DNA of 12,718 bases from Physocladia obscura. Lineage: Eukaryota > Chytridiomycota > Chytridiomycetes > Chytridiales > Chytriomycetaceae. Of this stretch, positions 9,679-12,718 are shown piece by piece (positions within the stretch are counted from its first letter, which is position 1; every line of letters starts with the position of its first letter). The stretch spans positions 1 to 12,718 of the forward strand of contig JADGJH010000974.1 in NCBI GenBank assembly GCA_027596945.1. The letters are read 5' to 3'. The notes beneath the pieces are model-generated. The model saw nothing but the letters and a program-made list of their open reading frames with translations. It did no database searches and was not told the origin of the DNA. Position numbers and translations under genes: made by a program.

Positions 9679-10746
9679 ATGAGTTGGTTAAATTTTTCTC
9701 AAATGCAGGAAGATCTTCTGTTCGAGGCATTTGGTGATTTGGAAGTTGACGAACAAGAGGCGGACGAATCGCGACGACGCAAAGAGGCTCGTTTAACGAC
9801 AGTTACGACGTATCCACGACCCATTGCGGTCGATGGAATAGCCGAGCAGCAGCTTAAACGAAAGACAATTACTGTCACTAGTACTGTTGCTGCCGTTACA
9901 ATACCGGAGCTTCCTGTTAAGCTTCACCCGGCGGCAGGCATTGCCGTTGCAGAGCGGCTGTTTCTCTTGGGTGACTATGCGGGCAGCGTAGCGGCGGTGC
10001 GCGAGTGGCGACGAACGAATAAAGTTCAAGGGGCGAATGTAATTGATAAGGCTGGCCAAACATTGGTTGATCATAATGTTGATAAAGGGTCCGCATTTGC
10101 GTGTCTCGAAGCGTGCGATATCGAAGCACGTGGTCTGTTTTTATTGGAAGAGAAGACTGCTGCGCTGGCCGTTCTCGTTTCCTGCAAAGACTTCGACAAG
10201 AACAATCCAACGCAAACAACGGCTGGCTTTCTTTTCTTCATGGCCGAAATCCTTCTTCAGCTCGAGACGGCAAATCAAACAAAAACAACAGTATCGGCAA
10301 GATACCTTGCCGATGCAATCAATACTTTACAGCGTTACGACCGCATTCGTCCACGCGATTTTAAGCTGTACGCGCTTCTTGCAAACGCGTTTACCCGAAT
10401 CCCATTTTTATCCGTTGTCGCCGCACTTGCCATGCGTCGCGCCCTGTTTCTTGTCCGTCAAAGTATCCAATCGTACCACCCGCAATCTTTTTTGTTTACA
10501 AGATTCTGGCAGGTCCAGTTGCCGCCTATTATCGCGTTTCTTGACGAGCGCAAACCGCTGCTGGATGCATTCGATGCCAATTTTCCTGGCTCAAGAGCAC
10601 CGCTTGTTGCTGCGTTTTCTGAAAAGAATGTTCCGTCGGATTCCATTGATTGGTTGGTTGAAAATGTGTTTGTTACAGCAGGCTATGGGATGAAAAATGT
10701 GGATGATGACGATGACGATCCTGGCACGAATGTTGCTAATTTATAA
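9679..10746 (+). CDS. Hypothetical helical protein, 355 residues, single exon
   Basis: I do not recognise this family. The frame is long, uninterrupted and of good coding character, with higher GC than its flanks. Translation may begin at ATG 9679 or at ATG 9703 (eight codons on), which gives MQEDLLFEAFGDLEVDEQEADES. An acidic then arginine-rich N-terminus (residues 9-40) is followed by mostly helical sequence. Segments such as AERLFLLGDYAGSVAAVREW (residues 90-109) and the alanine/leucine-rich pairs around 140-170 and 205-265 look like TPR or other helical hairpin repeats, suggesting a scaffold or adaptor. The C-terminus is an acidic tail with six consecutive Asp. No signal peptide or catalytic motif is visible. 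It is divergent from the carrier and convergent with the Tho1-like gene, 75 bases away. Confidence 0.8.
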   Translation: MSWLNFSQMQEDLLFEAFGDLEVDEQEADESRRRKEARLTTVTTYPRPIAVDGIAEQQLKRKTITVTSTVAAVTIPELPVKLHPAAGIAVAERLFLLGDYAGSVAAVREWRRTNKVQGANVIDKAGQTLVDHNVDKGSAFACLEACDIEARGLFLLEEKTAALAVLVSCKDFDKNNPTQTTAGFLFFMAEILLQLETANQTKTTVSARYLADAINTLQRYDRIRPRDFKLYALLANAFTRIPFLSVVAALAMRRALFLVRQSIQSYHPQSFLFTRFWQVQLPPIIAFLDERKPLLDAFDANFPGSRAPLVAAFSEKNVPSDSIDWLVENVFVTAGYGMKNVDDDDDDPGTNVANL

Positions 10747-10779
10747 ATAATTTATGGCAGTAATGCAATGCGTTATTTA

Positions 10780-10785
10780 AATAAA
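10780..10785 (+). terminator. Candidate poly(A) signal of the hypothetical gene
   Basis: AATAAA lies 34 bases past the TAA at 10744-10746 within an AT-rich trailer. Its position suits 3' end formation, and it faces a minus-strand AATAAA about 20 bases further on. Confidence 0.5.
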
Positions 10786-10802
10786 TTTCAACTATTGTAT
10801 CC

Positions 10803-10808
10803 TTTATT
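10803..10808 (-). terminator. Candidate poly(A) signal of the Tho1-like gene
   Basis: The minus strand reads AATAAA at 10808-10803, 13 bases past the TAA at 10824-10822. If used, cleavage would fall near the poly(A) signal of the convergent gene, so the two transcripts would meet or overlap. Confidence 0.45.
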
Positions 10809-10821
10809 ACTTATTTTTTTT

Positions 10822-11742
10822 TTACACTTTTGTGGCACTCGCAGCAAATCTTTCTCCTCGTTGTTTCTTGCGCAATTCAAAATCATTCAAGTCGGCTGTA
10901 TATGAATAAAAAAGATTAGTACCGTAGGGTTTGAAATGAAAAAAAAAAAAAAGTCAATACCAGCAGTTACAGCAACAGTAGCTGGTCTCTTTGCTACCGT
11001 TATTTTCGATGGAGTGGCAGTAGTAGTAGTGGCCGAAGGTACAACAAGAAGAACAGAAGAAGAGGAAGAAGAAGAAGGATAAGAATCAGAATTTCCAAAC
11101 CGTTCAGCTCGTTTTTTCAAAACATTTGCATCGATTCCCAACACAACTTTTTTTGCTCCGACTGCCACGACTTTCGCTGCCATCTTAAAAGAAACAGGAA
11201 CAGGAGTGGATATAACTGTGGGGTTCGTTGTGGCAGGCGTTTGGGGTACTCCTGCTTTTAACGAAAGTCCAAATCGCTCAGCCCGCTTTTTCAGTGCCTC
11301 ATCCTTTATCATTTTTTTTTATTGTTACTCAGAGTAAGAACTATTATGCGTATAATTAATCGTGTGTGTAAGTTAGTATTACATGCGAAGCGATTGCTGG
11401 TGTCGATGACGAATGATTCGAGAGACCGAAACGCGCAGCGCGCTGTACTTGTTTTTCGGCAAATGAAATCGCAGTGAAGGCGGTGGTGTTATTTGAAAAT
11501 GTGTCAGCAGCAGAGGCGATAGAAGTCGCGGCGGTGTTGGCTTGTTGGTGAGCTAATAATAAAAACTTGTTAATTGGGTGTTGCGCAGTCGTCGGAGGTT
11601 ATTATTTTCTAAAAGGCAGGGACTCTCAACCGACCACAACGATCGAAATTTTGGGGGAGCAATGTTAACACTTACTCGTTGTCTTTGGGGGATTCGCAGG
11701 TGTAGCGGCGTTACTGCTTTTTTTGGTGTTTGCATTGCTCAT
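10822..11742 (-). CDS. Tho1/SARNP-like mRNA-export protein without SAP domain
   Basis: SARNP (CIP29) and yeast Tho1 help package mRNA with the DEAD-box helicase UAP56/Sub2 (DDX39B) in the nucleus. Four exons join in phase to 217 residues: 11742-11676, 11552-11383, 11303-10961 and 10895-10822. The evidence is four copies of the family's short C-terminal motif: QRAARFG (59-65), KKRAERFG (84-91), KKRAERFG (142-149) and KKQRGERFA (203-210), spaced by Ala/Ser/Thr/Pro/Val-rich linkers. The family's N-terminal SAP DNA-binding domain is absent: residues 1-50 are low-complexity Asn/Thr/Ala/Ser. A stop lies upstream in frame of the ATG with no other ATG between, so a SAP exon would need a further upstream intron. 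The acceptor before exon 3 (ATAAAG) has a weak pyrimidine tract, so that junction is the least certain. Confidence 0.78.
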
Positions 11743-12113
11743 TTTGGATTTAGTTGTGAGAAAAAGATATCATAGCAAACAAGTACAAAGTGGTTTGAGT
11801 GCTGTGAGACAATACAGCCCAGTACACAACACACAGGCAGTGGAGAACTTAATATAGACGTTGCCAGAACGCTTATTATCACAGCCCAGCCCAGGCTACC
11901 CTCATTTACGTACTGCTTCTCTTTTCTTTTTTTGCTGCTTACGTTTGTGAGTTGGATCGAAAGAAGCGTTGGAAAGATAAAAACAAAATAACAAGGGAGC
12001 CAAAGGAGGAAGATCCAACAACAACAAAAAAAAAGAAAAAGTTTTCCCTTCCTCGTTGGTTTGTTACACTTTCAACCCTTTTACAGCGTCGTTCAGTTGT
12101 AAATCACAAGAAG
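11743..12113. promoter_or_regulatory. Divergent gap between Tho1-like and homeobox genes
   Basis: The 371 bases between the two start codons should contain both promoters and 5' leaders. A purine-rich run with an A9 tract lies at about 12020-12042. The plus frame stays open upstream to a TTG at 11952, but it is Lys/Arg/Thr-rich leader-like sequence and the ATG at 12114 is preferred. No specific factor site can be named. Confidence 0.4.
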
Positions 12114-12718
12114 ATGGCTTCTTCGGACAAAAATAGCTGTAACAACAATATACCAAGCGGCAACAATGCCACGATGAACTCGTTTCTCAATGCATTAGCT
12201 GCTCAGCAGAAGGCAGCCAGTCCGCCGCTGCCTCACAAATCCAACAAATCCTGCTTACAGGTGCATCCAAAAATTTGACCTGAAAAATCAACCGTCATTC
12301 ATTTTTTTCTCGTTATTCTCCTCCCTCCAATAGCATACACTATAGAATCTTATTAATATACTTACAAAATTAGCTCCACCACAACGAATTTTACGCAGTA
12401 GTCACTTATTAACTTCTGCTCAGCTGGAACAACTGCATCATCAACAACCAGTGAAAAAGGCAGCAACAAGGCAATCAGCAGGAAGAACCACTGCTTCTAG
12501 GAGTAATACCAAGCCTACTTCCAATCAGTTTCTTCCTTATCAAATTGACCAGCTGGAGATGATGATTTCTCGGAATCCATCCCCTGAGAAAGAGGCCATG
12601 GAAATTCTGGGGAACTTTATTGGTCTTAACATTGACCAAGTACTGTTTTGTCTTATTCTGTTTGTTGGGAAAAAGCTAATTTAAAATTACTTTTTTTATT
12701 TTTATTTTATTTTTATTT
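12114..12718 (+). CDS. Homeobox transcription factor, first two exons, cut by window edge
   Basis: Homeodomain proteins bind DNA through helix 3 and regulate transcription in the nucleus. Exon 1 is 12114-12260 (49 codons, Asn/Ser-rich) and exon 2 is 12424-12639, joined in phase 0 across a 163-nt intron ending CTGCTCAG. Exon 2 encodes a basic linker and then homeodomain positions 8-44: with Phe85 set as position 8, Gln89, Leu93, Glu94, Asn100, Pro101, Leu111, Leu117 and Gln121 fall at positions 12, 16, 17, 23, 24, 34, 40 and 44. Position 25, usually Tyr, is Ser. A GTACTG donor follows Gln44, an intron site known in many homeobox genes. The recognition helix (WFQN region) lies beyond the window, and bases 12640-12718 are intron. 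The specific homeobox class cannot be told. Confidence 0.78.

Noticed and set aside
9657..9708. Possible intron ending TTTTTCTCAAATGCAG at the start of the 355-residue gene
   Set aside because: The signals and length fit an intron, but the upstream frame meets a TGA with no ATG, and splicing would remove both good start codons.
10043..10693. 216-codon plus-strand ORF in another frame
   Set aside because: It overlaps the 355-residue gene on the same strand, is rich in Arg/Ser/Phe/Cys as out-of-frame readings are, and has no features of its own.

Overview
The window is eukaryotic nuclear DNA. Its genes are split by many short GT-AG introns (about 52-123 nt, AT-rich, with T-rich tracts before the AG), untranslated gaps are mostly small, and neighbouring genes alternate in strand. 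A Bre1-type histone ligase, a mitochondrial aspartate/glutamate-type carrier, a Tho1/SARNP-like mRNA-export factor and a homeobox gene together suggest an early-diverging fungus, perhaps a chytrid. The lineage is my inference; no rRNA or barcode lies in the window.

Layout, left to right. 1-696 (minus): a cysteine-rich ORF that I do not recognise, with an in-frame TGA and an open frame running off the left edge. 697-959: a gap with a small ACCAGTA repeat cluster. 960-2752 (minus): a type II membrane glycosyltransferase with a DDD motif, interrupted by an apparent one-base frame change near 2071. 2798-6254 (plus): BRE1, 14 exons, 829 residues, ending in a C3HC4 RING. 6255-7397: a 1.1 kb gap between convergent genes with nothing I can support. 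7398-9065 (minus): an aspartate/glutamate-type mitochondrial carrier, 6 exons, 451 residues, whose N-terminus is shortened and keeps only a degenerate EF-hand-like loop. 9066-9678: an AT-rich divergent gap. 9679-10746 (plus): an intronless 355-residue helical protein that I do not recognise. 10822-11742 (minus): a 217-residue protein with four RFG-type (Tho1/SARNP) motifs but no SAP domain. 12114 to the edge (plus): the first two exons of a homeobox gene, cut off after homeodomain position 44.

The genes do not form an obvious pathway. They are a run of head-to-head and tail-to-tail housekeeping and regulatory genes. Exon boundaries below were chosen by GT-AG signals, reading phase and family similarity read by eye; none is checked by transcripts. 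TGA ends three of the genes here (glycosyltransferase, BRE1, carrier), so it acts as a normal stop in this genome. I found no clear new multi-gene system. The best leads are the carrier with a vestigial calcium-binding region, the SAP-less Tho1-like protein, and the two interrupted minus-strand reading frames at the left.
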